A stretch of DNA of 64,000 nt from Breoghania corrubedonensis (lineage in GTDB: Bacteria; Pseudomonadota; Alphaproteobacteria; Rhizobiales; Stappiaceae), in assembly GCF_003053845.1 (NCBI RefSeq), contig NZ_QAYG01000001.1, forward strand, positions 1,618,078 through 1,682,077, in the 5' to 3' direction. The notes under the pieces were generated by a model that saw only the letters and a program-made list of their open reading frames with translations, was not told the DNA's origin and ran no database searches. How positions within the stretch are numbered: position 1 is the stretch's first letter; each line of letters starts with the position of its first letter. Below are positions 18,441 to 28,319 of the stretch, piece after piece. Both the position numbers and the translations under genes were made by a program.

Positions 18441-19466
18441 TCACAACGGCGGGGCGTAGATCATGCCACCGTCGCTGTACTGCGCGTTCAGCGCGCGTTC
18501 CAGCTTGAGGGCGGAATCCTTGCCGACGTTGCGGTCGAAGACCTCACCGTAATTGCCGACCTGCTTGATGACCTGATAGGCCCAGTCGGGCGCAAGGCCG
18601 AGGCCCTTGCCGCCGGAGGTTTCCACGCCGAGCAGGCGGCGGATGGTGGCATCCTTGCTGTCGGCCTTCATCTCGTCGACATTCGCCGACGTGACGCCGC
18701 TTTCTTCCGCCTGGAAGAGCGCGAAAACGGTCCACTGGACGATATCGCGCCACTGGGCATCGTCCTGGCGCACGATCGGGCCTTCGGGATCCTTGCCGAA
18801 GCGCTGGGGCAGGATGACGTAGTCGTCCGGGTTGTCAGCGACGGCCGCGCGGGTCGACGACAGCGCGGAGGAGGACTGAACCATCGCGTCGCAACGGCCG
18901 CCGAAGAAGGCGGTGTTGACCTCCTTCTGATCCTCGATGACGACGAGCTTGAGCTCGATGCCCTTCTTCTTCTGTATGTCGGAGACGACGCGCTCGGACG
19001 TGGAGCCGGGACGCACGCAGACGCTGGCACCGTCGAGATCGTCGACGCTTTCCACGCCGAGCTCCTTGGAAACCATGAAGGCCTGGCCGTCGTAGAAGGT
19101 GGGGGCGATGAAGTCGAGGCCGAGATCGGTGTCGCGGGCCCGCGTCCATGTGGTGTTGGCGGCGGTCATGTCGACCTCGCCGGTCTGAAGCGCGGTCAGA
19201 CGGGTCTGGTTGTTGGTCTTCAGGAACTGGACCTTGCCGGCATCACCAAGAACGGCGGCTGCGACAGCGCGGCAGGTATCGACGTCGAGGCCGTGCCAGT
19301 TGCCTTCGCTGTCCACGGAGGAGAAGCCCGGCCGGCTGCCGTTGACTGCGCATTTGAGGACGCCCGCTTGCTTCACGTTGTCGAGGGTGCCGGCAACGGC
19401 AGCGCCCCCGAGAGCACCGAGAGAGACGGCGCCGACGAGCAAGGAACGCAACACTACGTTCTTCAT
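18441..19466 (-). CDS. aapJ: General amino-acid ABC transporter periplasmic binding protein AapJ
   Basis: 341 residues, identical in length to typical AapJ. Signal peptide of about 25 residues ending GAAVAGTLDNV; the mature protein carries the family stretch LKCAVNGSRPGFSSVDSEGNW, in which the G-x-x-x-G-F-S-x-x-D pattern is characteristic of AapJ/BztA, and TGEVDMTAANTTWTRARDT. Captures L-amino acids in the periplasm. ATG 19466 overlaps the gntR stop by 4 bp, so regulator and transporter are translationally coupled. Confidence 0.92.
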   Translation of the reverse strand: MKNVVLRSLLVGAVSLGALGGAAVAGTLDNVKQAGVLKCAVNGSRPGFSSVDSEGNWHGLDVDTCRAVAAAVLGDAGKVQFLKTNNQTRLTALQTGEVDMTAANTTWTRARDTDLGLDFIAPTFYDGQAFMVSKELGVESVDDLDGASVCVRPGSTSERVVSDIQKKKGIELKLVVIEDQKEVNTAFFGGRCDAMVQSSSALSSTRAAVADNPDDYVILPQRFGKDPEGPIVRQDDAQWRDIVQWTVFALFQAEESGVTSANVDEMKADSKDATIRRLLGVETSGGKGLGLAPDWAYQVIKQVGNYGEVFDRNVGKDSALKLERALNAQYSDGGMIYAPPL

Positions 19467-20161
19467 TCGATGTTTTCCTTTGGCCTGGAGGTGAGTTTTT
19501 GGAGGTTTGGGGAAGAACGGTCGAGGTCGAGGCGGATCTGAAGGCCCCGGCGGAGATGGGCGCGCATCAGGTCTTCCGCCGTATCCGGTGAGCGGTTCGC
19601 GATCGCCTCGAAGAGGGCGATGTGTTCGAGAAGGATCTCCGCTACCAGCTCGTGCGCGAAATAGCGCGGCAGGTGAAAGGCGAGGCGGAAACGCATGCGC
19701 ATGAAGCGCACCATTTCCTCAAGCGGCGTGCTGCCGGCACTCTCGATCAATGCGTCGTGGAACTCGGTTCCGACATCATCGATCTCGCGGGAGGTGAAGG
19801 CGGACGGATCGCGGCCCATGACGCGCAGCCGGGCGCCGCAGTTCGCCAGCGCCGGCGAGGGGCCGCGCATGGCGGCGCGGCGCGTTGCGAGGCATTCCAG
19901 CGATTCACGCAGTTCGTAGACTTCGGTCAGGTCGTCGGCGGAGACGGTACGGATGAAGGTGCCCCGGGCGGGCTTCACCTCCACCACGCCCTCGCGCTCG
20001 AGCTTGCGCAGTGCCTCGCGCACCGGCATGCGCCCAATGCCGAGGCGCTCCGAAAGCTTGCGCTCGGACAGCGGCTTGGCCGGATCGACGGCACCGCCGA
20101 AGATCAGTTCGACGATGCGGCCGTAGGCGCGGTCACTTTCGAATTCGAAGGTATCTGCCAT
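19463..20161 (-). CDS. GntR-family regulator, FCD (FadR) subfamily
   Basis: 232 residues. N-terminal winged helix with LSERKLSERLGIGRMPVREALRKLEREGVVEVKPARGTF (recognition helix near residue 45-60), then an all-helical FCD ligand domain with a D-x3-H-x2 metal pattern (GTEFHDALIE) and further His residues. ATG 20161 was preferred over 20200 because a perfect palindrome occupies the intervening promoter region. It is the first gene of the operon gntR-aapJQMP-ltaE and probably represses it through that palindrome. Confidence 0.88.
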   Translation of the reverse strand: MADTFEFESDRAYGRIVELIFGGAVDPAKPLSERKLSERLGIGRMPVREALRKLEREGVVEVKPARGTFIRTVSADDLTEVYELRESLECLATRRAAMRGPSPALANCGARLRVMGRDPSAFTSREIDDVGTEFHDALIESAGSTPLEEMVRFMRMRFRLAFHLPRYFAHELVAEILLEHIALFEAIANRSPDTAEDLMRAHLRRGLQIRLDLDRSSPNLQKLTSRPKENIE

Positions 20162-20177
20162 TCCGATATACTGGACG

Positions 20178-20191
20178 ACTGGTATACCAGT
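20178..20191. promoter_or_regulatory. GntR/FCD-type operator
   Basis: ACTGGTATACCAGT is a perfect 14-bp palindrome 17-30 bp upstream of the gntR start codon. The core TGGTATACCA fits the TNGTATACNA-like and TGGTNNNACCA-like operators known for FCD-subfamily GntR repressors, so autoregulation of the whole operon is likely. Confidence 0.7.
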
Positions 20192-20480
20192 TACAAGCAA
20201 AGCTTGTGTGCGATGTCTGCCGCATTGCGCGCCAACTCAAACCGCGATCCTGGAAAGCGACACGCGTTCGCCTCGAATCCGTTTGAATTTCAAGGTGATG
20301 ATCCTTGCCATCTGGCGCGCGCATTGCCCGACGTGTGTGTCCAAAATTTGAGCTGGGGGCTATTGCGGAAGACCGTACAGGTGTGTCCGAACCTGTTTCA
20401 GGGCAGGGCAGGTGTGCCGGTCCGGCGGCCTTCGGGAGGTCGCGCTGCAAGTGGTCAATGCCGGGCGATGACGGAAATGA
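20192..20480. other. Intergenic stretch, no gene seen
   Basis: About 290 bp between the gntR operator and the pta terminator. It should contain the gntR operon promoter on the minus strand. No coding region or RNA gene can be supported. Confidence 0.4.
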
Positions 20481-20518
20481 CGAGACATCATCCGGCGGTT
20501 GGGCCGGATGATGTCTCG
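20481..20518 (-). terminator. Intrinsic-type terminator of the ackA-pta operon
   Basis: Perfect 15-bp arms CGAGACATCATCCGG (20481-20495) and CCGGATGATGTCTCG (20504-20518) with an 8-nt loop, starting 48 bp after the pta stop codon. On the minus strand the hairpin is followed by TCATTTCCGT, a weak U-run. Confidence 0.65.
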
Positions 20519-20566
20519 AGCGGTTACGGATCCTGCGGCGGATAATGCCCGCCGGCGCGTGCCGGC

Positions 20567-22273
20567 CTATTCGGCCGCCGTGCGTGTCAGGCCGGCTTCG
20601 TCCTGCTGCGAAGACATTGCCTGAATGGCCGTCAGCACGATGGTGTAGACGATGTCGTCGACCAGCGAGCCCCGGGACAGATCGTTCACGGGCTTGCGCA
20701 GGCCCTGGAGCATCGGGCCGATGCTGACGACGCCGGCGGAGCGCTGCACGGCCTTGTAGGTCGTGTTGCCGGTGTTGAGGTCGGGGAAAATGAAGACATT
20801 CGCCCGCCCCGCGACCGTGCTGCCCGGCGCCTTGGTGCGGCCGACGCTTTCAACGCTCGCGGCATCGTATTGCAGCGGTCCGTCGATGGTCAGGTCGGGA
20901 CGAAGCTCGCGGACGCGGGCGGTCGCCGCCTTCACCTTGTCCACGTCCGCGCCCTGGCCGGAATCGCCGGTGGAGTAGGAGATCATCGCGATCTTCGGGT
21001 CGATGCCGAAGGTGATGGCGGTGTCGGCGGTCTGGACGGCGATCTCGGCCAGTTGCTCGGCGTTCGGGTCCGGGTTGACGGCGCAGTCGCCATAGACGAA
21101 CACCTCTTCCGGCATCAGCATGAAGAAGACGCTGGAGACGAGGCTCGCGCCCGGGCGGGTCTTGATCAGCTGTAGGGCCGGGCGCACCGTGTTGGCGGTG
21201 GTGTGAACCGCGCCGGAAACAAGCCCGTCCACGTCATCCTCGGCAAGCATCATGGTGCCGAGAACGACCCGGTCGCGCAATGCTTCGTCCGCCTGTTCCG
21301 GCGTCAGCCCCTTGTTCTTGCGCAGGGCGACCATCGGCTCGATGTAACGCGGGCGCAGGTCGGCCGGGTTGAGGATCTCGATGGTGTCGGGCAGCGTCAC
21401 GCCGATGGCTTCGGCGCTTGCGCGCACCTCTTCGGGCTGGCCCAGCAGCACGCAGCGGGCGATGCCCTTCTCGGCGCAGATGGCTGCCGCCTGGAGCGTG
21501 CGCGGTTCGTCGCCTTCCGGCAGCACGATCCGCTTGTTCGCCTTCCGGGCCATCTCCACCATCCGGTACCGGAAGAGCGGCGGTGTCAGGCGGCGCAGGC
21601 GCGGGTCGCGGGAAAGCTCGGGAAACCAGTCGCGCATGCCGTCGGCCAGCCGTTCGATACGCGCAGGCGGGAATGGCGTGGAGGTGGCGGGCTCCGTGGT
21701 TTCGATCAGATCGCAAGGGCAGGCGAAAGCCCGCTCGTCGATCAGCGCGCGCAGGAGTCCGGCTCGTTCCGGATCTGCGGGCGCTCCGACAATAACCCGG
21801 ATCGGGCTGCGGCCACGAGAGCGCCGGATGCCGTGAAGGACGTCTTCGATCCTGTCGATCACATCCTGCGGATCGGCGGTATCGCCGCTCACGTAGGGAA
21901 TGACGTCGCAGCTCAGGCCGCGCGCCATGGCATAGTTCAGGTCATCGAGCAGCGAATGGCCGGGAAGCGGCGCGACGCCCTCCACGATCATGAATTCCCG
22001 GTCGCCTCTGGCCGCGACAACAATGCCGACAACTTCGTCCAGCAGATCGGCGGTGCGGTCCTGCCGGATCATCAGTTCAGCGTTGCGCCGTGAAACGAAG
22101 GGGCCTGCGATCTCGTCCGCCGCAACGCCCGCTTCAGCCACCGGCTTCACGTGACCGACCTTGTGCCCCGCCTCGGAAAACAGCAGACCCAGTGCGCGGG
22201 CGATATCCGATATCGGATCCTCGGCGAGCGTGGGAACCACAAACAGGGCACGCCCCTTTGGAAAGTTACTCAT
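20567..22273 (-). CDS. pta: Phosphate acetyltransferase (short form)
   Basis: 568 residues. C-terminal half (about 235-560) is the PTA/PTB catalytic domain, with [45 protein letters not shown] and [16 protein letters not shown]. The N-terminal half is a shortened BioD-like P-loop-type domain ([12 protein letters not shown]); compared with the 714-residue E. coli enzyme about 150 residues are missing, so the DRTGG regulatory domain seems absent. Converts acetyl-CoA and phosphate to acetyl phosphate. ATG overlaps the ackA stop by 4 bp. Confidence 0.9.
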   Translation of the reverse strand: MSNFPKGRALFVVPTLAEDPISDIARALGLLFSEAGHKVGHVKPVAEAGVAADEIAGPFVSRRNAELMIRQDRTADLLDEVVGIVVAARGDREFMIVEGVAPLPGHSLLDDLNYAMARGLSCDVIPYVSGDTADPQDVIDRIEDVLHGIRRSRGRSPIRVIVGAPADPERAGLLRALIDERAFACPCDLIETTEPATSTPFPPARIERLADGMRDWFPELSRDPRLRRLTPPLFRYRMVEMARKANKRIVLPEGDEPRTLQAAAICAEKGIARCVLLGQPEEVRASAEAIGVTLPDTIEILNPADLRPRYIEPMVALRKNKGLTPEQADEALRDRVVLGTMMLAEDDVDGLVSGAVHTTANTVRPALQLIKTRPGASLVSSVFFMLMPEEVFVYGDCAVNPDPNAEQLAEIAVQTADTAITFGIDPKIAMISYSTGDSGQGADVDKVKAATARVRELRPDLTIDGPLQYDAASVESVGRTKAPGSTVAGRANVFIFPDLNTGNTTYKAVQRSAGVVSIGPMLQGLRKPVNDLSRGSLVDDIVYTIVLTAIQAMSSQQDEAGLTRTAAE

Positions 22274-23499
22274 TGAACCATAGCCTTAGCTTCCTCGACC
22301 GGCCTGGGAGCTAGTCCCGTCAGGGTGAAGGTGTCGAGTGCGATCATTCGTTCTTCGTTGGTCGGGATGACGGCAACGACGCCGCCCGGGCCGCGTCCGA
22401 TCACGCGGGGGCCGCGGTGCTGGACGGCGGAATTGGCAGCACAGTCTTCGCGAAGGCCGAGGGCTGCGAGACGGCTGACCACGTCGGAGCGCACCTTGAC
22501 AGAGTTTTCCCCTATTCCGCCGGTGAAAACAAGCGCGTCCAGTCGGGGAAGCGACATCGCCAGTCCGCCCACATGGCGCGCGATGGAATGGGCGAAGACC
22601 GAGAGCGCCGTGCGTGCACCTTCGTGTCCGGCTGCGGCTGCGGCTTCAAGTTCCCGACAGTCGCTGGAAAGTTCGGAAAGGCCAAGCAGCCCGCTGTCGC
22701 GGTTCAGCATGTGTTCCAGTTCGGTGACGTCCAGCCCGCGTCGCCGTGCCACATGCGCGAGCGCGCCGAAGTCCACGTCGCCGGACCGCGTTCCCATGAT
22801 CAGGCCTTCGAGCGGCGTCATGCCCATGGTCGTGTCCATCACCTTGCCGTTGAGAACCGCTGTCGCGGATGCCCCGTTGCCGAGGTGGGCGATGACAAGG
22901 CAATGGTCTTCGCGGGGCAGGGCAAGCAGGCGCAGGGCTTCGGTGGCGACATAGCAATGGGAGATGCCATGGAAGCCGTAGCGGCGCACGCCGAGTTCAC
23001 GGTAGAGCCCGCGCGGCAGGCCATAAAGATAGGCTTCGGGTTCCATCGTCTGGTGGAACGCGGTGTCGAAGACCGCGATCTGCGGCAGGTCCGGCAAAGC
23101 CTTCATCGCACCGTAGATGCCGGCCAGGTTCGCCGGATTGTGAAGCGGCGCCAGCGAGCTGCATGCCTCGATGTCGGAAAGCACGGTCGGGGTGATCAGG
23201 GTCGATGTCTTGAAGGTTTCACCGCCGTGGACGACACGATGGCCAACGGCACCAATGGCTTCCAGCAGGCCCTGTTCTCTCAATGCGGTCAGGAAGTGCT
23301 CAAGCGCGTCCCGGTGGACACCGTTGGGCATGGCGATCTCGGTGTGCTTGTCGCCGCTCTTGATGGTCAGGCGGGCTTCCCGCGTTCCAATGCACTCGGC
23401 CAGACCGCGTATGCGCGGATCCGCGTCGGCGGGAGAAAAAACTGCGCATTTCAGGGAGGAGGACCCGCAGTTTACGACAAGAACCAGATTGGCTCGCAT
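22270..23499 (-). CDS. ackA: Acetate kinase
   Basis: 409 residues, normal length. Contains the ASKHA phosphate loop VNCGSSSLK (9-17), [17 protein letters not shown], the GFHGISH signature and FTGGIGENS. Interconverts acetyl phosphate plus ADP with acetate plus ATP. First gene of the ackA-pta pair; its promoter should lie in the AT-rich stretch 23600-23745. The C-terminal stop is translationally coupled to pta. Confidence 0.95.
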   Translation of the reverse strand: MRANLVLVVNCGSSSLKCAVFSPADADPRIRGLAECIGTREARLTIKSGDKHTEIAMPNGVHRDALEHFLTALREQGLLEAIGAVGHRVVHGGETFKTSTLITPTVLSDIEACSSLAPLHNPANLAGIYGAMKALPDLPQIAVFDTAFHQTMEPEAYLYGLPRGLYRELGVRRYGFHGISHCYVATEALRLLALPREDHCLVIAHLGNGASATAVLNGKVMDTTMGMTPLEGLIMGTRSGDVDFGALAHVARRRGLDVTELEHMLNRDSGLLGLSELSSDCRELEAAAAAGHEGARTALSVFAHSIARHVGGLAMSLPRLDALVFTGGIGENSVKVRSDVVSRLAALGLREDCAANSAVQHRGPRVIGRGPGGVVAVIPTNEERMIALDTFTLTGLAPRPVEEAKAMVQ

Positions 23500-23802
23500 G
23501 GCAGCGCCTCAAGGGATGGTTGATCTGATCAAGAAGGTTGGCGGGTACCGCAGAGTGCGGCACCCGCCTGCAGACACCCCCGATCGGCAGGAGAGGGGGC
23601 ATCATAGGTTTGATCCACGCGAAATGATGGAAACAATAACGCTTCCGGAGAGGTATTATTTGCATTCATCATTGCATTAAGGATCGTACCGAAAGTTATT
23701 CTTTTTGTATATTTCGTTTATTCAGGTGGGGTATAAGCATTTTGAATGGAAGCCGGGGCGGTTTGTCGCATCGTGAATTGCTGCCCCGGATCCGCGTCGC
23801 GG
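23500..23802. other. ackA leader/promoter region with stem-loop
   Basis: 303 bp, gene-free. It contains an AT-rich promoter-like zone at 23620-23745, a near-perfect 13-bp stem GGCGGGTACCGCA (23540-23552) pairing with TGCGGCACCCGCC (23556-23568), and the dyad TTGATCTGATCAA at 23520-23532, only 21 bp upstream of the ackA start. The stem-loop would form in the ackA 5' leader. Confidence 0.45.
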
Positions 23803-24978
<1,176 letters not shown>

Positions 24979-25069
24979 GGTAGGTCTCCTGTTGGGAGGT
25001 CCGACGCACCCTGGTGCCTTCTTCGAGGTGATGTCAGGGGTGCGAACGGGCTTCAAGAACTGATGGGTG

Positions 25070-25092
25070 GCGGGGGCGGTGACCGTCCCCGC
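25070..25092. repeat. Intercistronic stem-loop between atoE and thiolase
   Basis: GCGGGGGCGG (25070-25079) can pair with CCGTCCCCGC (25083-25092) with one mismatch and a 3-nt loop. There is no U-run after it on the minus strand, so it may be an mRNA-stabilising structure and not a terminator. Confidence 0.35.
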
Positions 25093-25109
25093 TTGTCTCG
25101 CGGGATTTT

Positions 25110-26564
25110 TCAGCCTGCCAGGGTTTCTCCGAAGAACCACAGCAGGAAGAAGACGATCGGGGCGCTCACCAGCAACTGGGTGAACGTGAAGCCGACGATG
25201 TCCTTCGCCTGCAGCTTGACGATGCCGAGCAGCGGCAGCATCCAGAACGGGTTGATCAGGTTCGGCAAGGCTTCGGCGGCGTTGTAGACCTGGACGGCCC
25301 AGCCCATGTGGGCGTGGATGTCCTTGGCGGCCTGCAGCACGTAGGGTGCCTCGATGATCCACTTGCCGCCGCCCGAGGGGACGAGGAAGCCGAGGATCGC
25401 GGAATAGATGCCGATGACGATCGGGAAGACATCCTCGTTGGCGATGCTCACGAAGAGGGCCGACAGATGGTGCGAGATTGTGACACCGTCGGAGCCCGCG
25501 ACATGAGTGAGCATGGCCGCGATCGCGCCGTAGAACGGGAACTGGATGATCACGCCCGTCGTGGTCGGCACGGCCTTGGTGACCGCGGTCAGGAAGCTGC
25601 GGATGTTCTTGTGCAGCAGCAGGCCCAGCATCAGGAAGAAGAAGTTGTAGTTGTTGAGGCTGGAGACGGTGCCGAGCACGCCCTTGGTGGAGAATTCGCT
25701 CCAGAAGTAGCCGACGGCCAGCAACACGATGAGGATCGGCAGCACGGGCGTGAATTCGAACCAGTCGCCGGGACGTTCCTGCTTCTGCGGGGCGGCGAAC
25801 TCGTCAAAGACGTCGACGCCGAGGTCGGCCGCGGTCTTCACCTGGGCGCCGCGCGGGCTGGCGAAGTAGAACACCACCACCGAGCAGATCATCAGGACGA
25901 AGTAGAGCGCCACGGACTGCCACAGGAAGATCGTCTCGCTGAGCGGGATGACGCCGCTGATCTGCGAGATTGAAGCCGGCAGGGAGGCCGGGTTGGCCTG
26001 GAGCATGGCCGAGGAAGACGAGAGGCCGAGCGCCCAGGTCGAGCCCAGGCCGAGATAGGCCGCTGCACTGGCGCAGCGATAGTCCATGCGCAGGTCGGTG
26101 CGCCGTGCGATCGCCCGGACCAGAAGGCCGCCGAGGACGAGGCTGAGCGCCCAGTTCAGGTAGGACGCGCCCATCGAGACGAAGGCGACCCAGGCGGTCG
26201 CCTGCGGGCCGGTCATCGGCACGCTGGCGAGCTTTGCGATCAGCTTCGAGCACGGCGGCGAGGAGGCGACCACGAAACCGGTGATCGCGACCATGGCCAT
26301 CTGGAGGGTGAAGGGGATCAGCGACCAGAAGCCGGAGCCAAAGCCGCTCGCGATCTCGAGCGGATGGGCGCCTACGGCGAGATCCGCCAGCGCGACGACG
26401 ATGGTCGTCAGGATGACGAAGATGAAAGCGTCGGGGAAATACTTCTCGGCGAGTTTGGTGAACCCGAATGCCAGTCGCGCCAGACCGCGCGACTGTTGTT
26501 CTTCACCGGCCGCGAATTGGCCAGCGGCATCCGTTTCCACCGACTGTACGGTGTCGGTAGGCAT
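25110..26564 (-). CDS. atoE: Short-chain fatty acid/acetoacetate transporter AtoE
   Basis: 484 residues, a multi-spanning AtoE family permease, somewhat longer than E. coli AtoE (440 aa) because of a polar N-terminus of ~30 residues. Family segments include [42 protein letters not shown] and [15 protein letters not shown]. Proposed to import acetoacetate or butyrate. Lies 34 bp after the CoA-transferase B-subunit gene and 131 bp before the thiolase gene on the same strand. Confidence 0.92.
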   Translation of the reverse strand: MPTDTVQSVETDAAGQFAAGEEQQSRGLARLAFGFTKLAEKYFPDAFIFVILTTIVVALADLAVGAHPLEIASGFGSGFWSLIPFTLQMAMVAITGFVVASSPPCSKLIAKLASVPMTGPQATAWVAFVSMGASYLNWALSLVLGGLLVRAIARRTDLRMDYRCASAAAYLGLGSTWALGLSSSSAMLQANPASLPASISQISGVIPLSETIFLWQSVALYFVLMICSVVVFYFASPRGAQVKTAADLGVDVFDEFAAPQKQERPGDWFEFTPVLPILIVLLAVGYFWSEFSTKGVLGTVSSLNNYNFFFLMLGLLLHKNIRSFLTAVTKAVPTTTGVIIQFPFYGAIAAMLTHVAGSDGVTISHHLSALFVSIANEDVFPIVIGIYSAILGFLVPSGGGKWIIEAPYVLQAAKDIHAHMGWAVQVYNAAEALPNLINPFWMLPLLGIVKLQAKDIVGFTFTQLLVSAPIVFFLLWFFGETLAG

Positions 26565-26598
26565 GTCAGTTGTCCTCAGAATCTTGTGTGGGCGGGTG

Positions 26599-27255
26599 TC
26601 AGGCCGCCAGTTTCATGACGCCGATATCCGGGGCGACGATAAGGGAGGCCTCGGTCGCGGCCTTGACGTCGTCGACGGTCACCTCGGGAGAGATCTCACG
26701 CAGCACGAGTCCTTCCGCCGTCGGTTCGATGACGGCCATTTCCGTGACAATCAGGCTGATCCGGCGCACTGCGGTCAGCGGCAGGTTGCACTTCTTCAGG
26801 ATCTTCGGTGCGCCCTTGGCGGTGTGGGTCATGGCGACGATCACGCGTTTTGCGCCGGCCACCAGATCCATCGCGCCGCCCATGCCGGGCACCATCTTGC
26901 CGGGGATCATCCAGTTGGCGAGCATGCCGTCCTCATCGACCTGCATGCCGCCGAGCACGGTCACGTCGAGATGGCCTCCGCGGATGAAGCCGAAGGAGGC
27001 GACGCTGTCGAAGGCGGCGGCACCGGGAATGACGCTGGTGGGCGAGCCGCCGGCATCGGTGAGTGCGTCCAGGGCCGAACCCGGGCCATCGAGCGGCTGC
27101 ATGCCGATGATGCCGTTTTCCGACTGGAAGAAGCAGCGGACGCCGGCCGGCAGATAGTTCGCGACCATCGTCGGCAGCCCGATCCCGAGGTTCACCAGGT
27201 CGCCGTCGTTCATTTCCTGGGCGACACGTTGGGCGATGATTTCCTTGGCATTCAT
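26599..27255 (-). CDS. atoA: 3-oxoacid (acetoacetate) CoA-transferase subunit B
   Basis: 218 residues, CoA-transferase beta subunit. The catalytic glutamate is in SENGIIGMQPL near residue 45-52; VNLGIGLPTMVANYLP precedes it and GGAMDLVAGAKRVIVAMTHTAKGAPKI follows. With the A subunit it moves CoA from a donor, probably acetyl-CoA or succinyl-CoA, to acetoacetate. Its start lies 3 bp after the stop of the A subunit, so the two subunits are made in equal amounts. ScoB/PcaJ-like naming is possible, but the atoE neighbour favours AtoA. Confidence 0.92.
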   Translation of the reverse strand: MNAKEIIAQRVAQEMNDGDLVNLGIGLPTMVANYLPAGVRCFFQSENGIIGMQPLDGPGSALDALTDAGGSPTSVIPGAAAFDSVASFGFIRGGHLDVTVLGGMQVDEDGMLANWMIPGKMVPGMGGAMDLVAGAKRVIVAMTHTAKGAPKILKKCNLPLTAVRRISLIVTEMAVIEPTAEGLVLREISPEVTVDDVKAATEASLIVAPDIGVMKLAA

Positions 27256-27258
27256 GAT

Positions 27259-27912
27259 TCAGTCCTCCCGGCCCACGAGGGTGTCGACAATGACGCTCAC
27301 CGTTTCCACCTGGTCCGGCGGAATGACGCCGACCGGCACGATCTCTCCGGCCTCGGCGATCACGGTGCCGGCGGCCATGGCCATGGGGGGATTGAAGTTG
27401 CGGGCGGTGAGCTCGTACTGCAGATTGCCGAAATGATCGGCGCGCCAGGCGTAGATCAGCGCGAACTGGGCTATGAGCGGCTTTTCCAGAAGGTAGGTGT
27501 CGCCGTCCACGTCGATGGTCTGCTTGCCTTCTGCAACGACCGTGCCCACGCCCGTCTTGGTCAGCACTCCGCCGAGGCCGGTGCCGCCGGCGCGGATGCG
27601 CTCGGCGAGCGTTCCCTGCGGAACGAGTTCAACCTCGATTTCGCCGGCGATCATCTGTTTCTGGGTCTCGGGATTGAGCCCGATATGGGATGCGACCAGC
27701 CGTGAAACGGCCTTGGCATCAATGAGCTTGCCGATGGCAAAGCCTGGCTTTGCCGTGTCGTTGGCGATGATCGTCAGGTCGTGCTTGCCCTGCCTTATCA
27801 GTTCGTCGATCAGCTTCAGCGGCGAACCGACCCCCATGAAGCCTCCAATCATGATGGAGGCTCCGTCGGGGATCTCCTCCACGGCTTTGGAGAGAGAACT
27901 TACCTTACTCAT
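27259..27912 (-). CDS. atoD: 3-oxoacid (acetoacetate) CoA-transferase subunit A
   Basis: 217 residues, CoA-transferase alpha subunit with IMIGGFMGVGSPLKLIDELI near residue 20-40 (CoA-binding glycine region), PQGTLAERIRAGGTGLGG and LTARNFNPPMAMAA. ATG 27912 was chosen for its GGAAGGAAG ribosome site; the frame stays open to 27966 without one. First gene of the atoDAE-thiolase operon, opposite the AtoS/AtoC-type sensor pair. Confidence 0.92.
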   Translation of the reverse strand: MSKVSSLSKAVEEIPDGASIMIGGFMGVGSPLKLIDELIRQGKHDLTIIANDTAKPGFAIGKLIDAKAVSRLVASHIGLNPETQKQMIAGEIEVELVPQGTLAERIRAGGTGLGGVLTKTGVGTVVAEGKQTIDVDGDTYLLEKPLIAQFALIYAWRADHFGNLQYELTARNFNPPMAMAAGTVIAEAGEIVPVGVIPPDQVETVSVIVDTLVGRED

Positions 27913-28023
27913 GCATCTTCCTTCCCTGGGTATGTCCAGGCACTGTCGAAAACGGGGCACGTTCATTGATGCCCCAGTATTGTTTCAACGTGTTGCCTTG
28001 GATCACCGCGACGACCATGTATA

Positions 28024-28039
28024 TTCAATGATCGTGCCA
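28024..28039 (-). promoter_or_regulatory. Candidate sigma-54 promoter for atoDAEB
   Basis: Read on the minus strand the sequence is TGGCACG-ATCA-TTGAA, against the consensus TGGCACG-N4-TTGCW. The -24 element is perfect; the -12 element has one mismatch at the usually conserved C. It lies 112 bp upstream of the atoD start codon and downstream of two dyads, the layout expected for an AtoC-type activator. Confidence 0.55.
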
Positions 28040-28118
28040 GTTCGTGCTATGGGGAAGAAAAAGTATATAATACAGCAGCTTATACAACTTTATGCGATCT
28101 GGAATGATTCCGAATAGA

Positions 28119-28142
28119 GTGAAAAAATGAAATTAATTTCAC
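28119..28142. promoter_or_regulatory. Dyad: candidate AtoC-like enhancer site 1
   Basis: GTGAAA at 28119-28124 and TTTCAC at 28137-28142 flank 12 bp; a perfect 14-bp palindrome TGAAATTAATTTCA (28128-28141) overlaps the right half. It lies about 80-100 bp upstream of the -24 element. Confidence 0.45.
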
Positions 28143-28190
28143 TAAGTGTGCAAATTCTTGCTAGGCGCGTTTCAGTCTAGATTCCGAAGA

Positions 28191-28229
28191 TGTGAAATTA
28201 ACTGCACGTCGTGTGCATATTTTTTCACA
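28191..28229. promoter_or_regulatory. Composite dyad: candidate AtoC-like enhancer site 2
   Basis: Two inverted pairs share one centre at 28210: TGTGAAA/TTTCACA (28191-28197 and 28223-28229) and TGCAC/GTGCA (28203-28207 and 28213-28217), all spaced by exactly 5 bp. The outer half-site GTGAAA/TTTCAC is the same as in the dyad at 28119-28142. Confidence 0.5.
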
Positions 28230-28319
28230 TGCGGCAATATAGTTTGCCGTTGGTGTCATAAATTCACTATGTATGGCGAGGTTCTTGCTAACACGCGCGA
28301 CGATCCGACGGAGGGGTGC

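Larger units (their letters stand above)
27913..28319. other. Divergent regulatory region between atoDAEB and atoSC
   Basis: 407 bp, the most AT-rich non-island part of the window. It holds a candidate sigma-54 promoter (28024-28039, minus strand) and two enhancer-like dyads at 28119-28142 and 28191-28229, listed separately. A frame in front of the kinase is open from 28146, but its Cys-rich translation and lack of a ribosome site argue against coding. Confidence 0.6.

Noticed and set aside
23520-23532. TTGATCTGATCAA resembling an FNR/FixK box upstream of ackA
   Set aside because: The spacing is one base too short (TTGAT-N3-ATCAA against TTGAT-N4-ATCAA) and it overlaps the expected leader just before the start codon.
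28146-28319. 58-codon N-terminal extension of the AtoS-like kinase
   Set aside because: Cys-rich, runs across the enhancer dyads and has no ribosome site, while ATG 28320 follows GGAGGGG.
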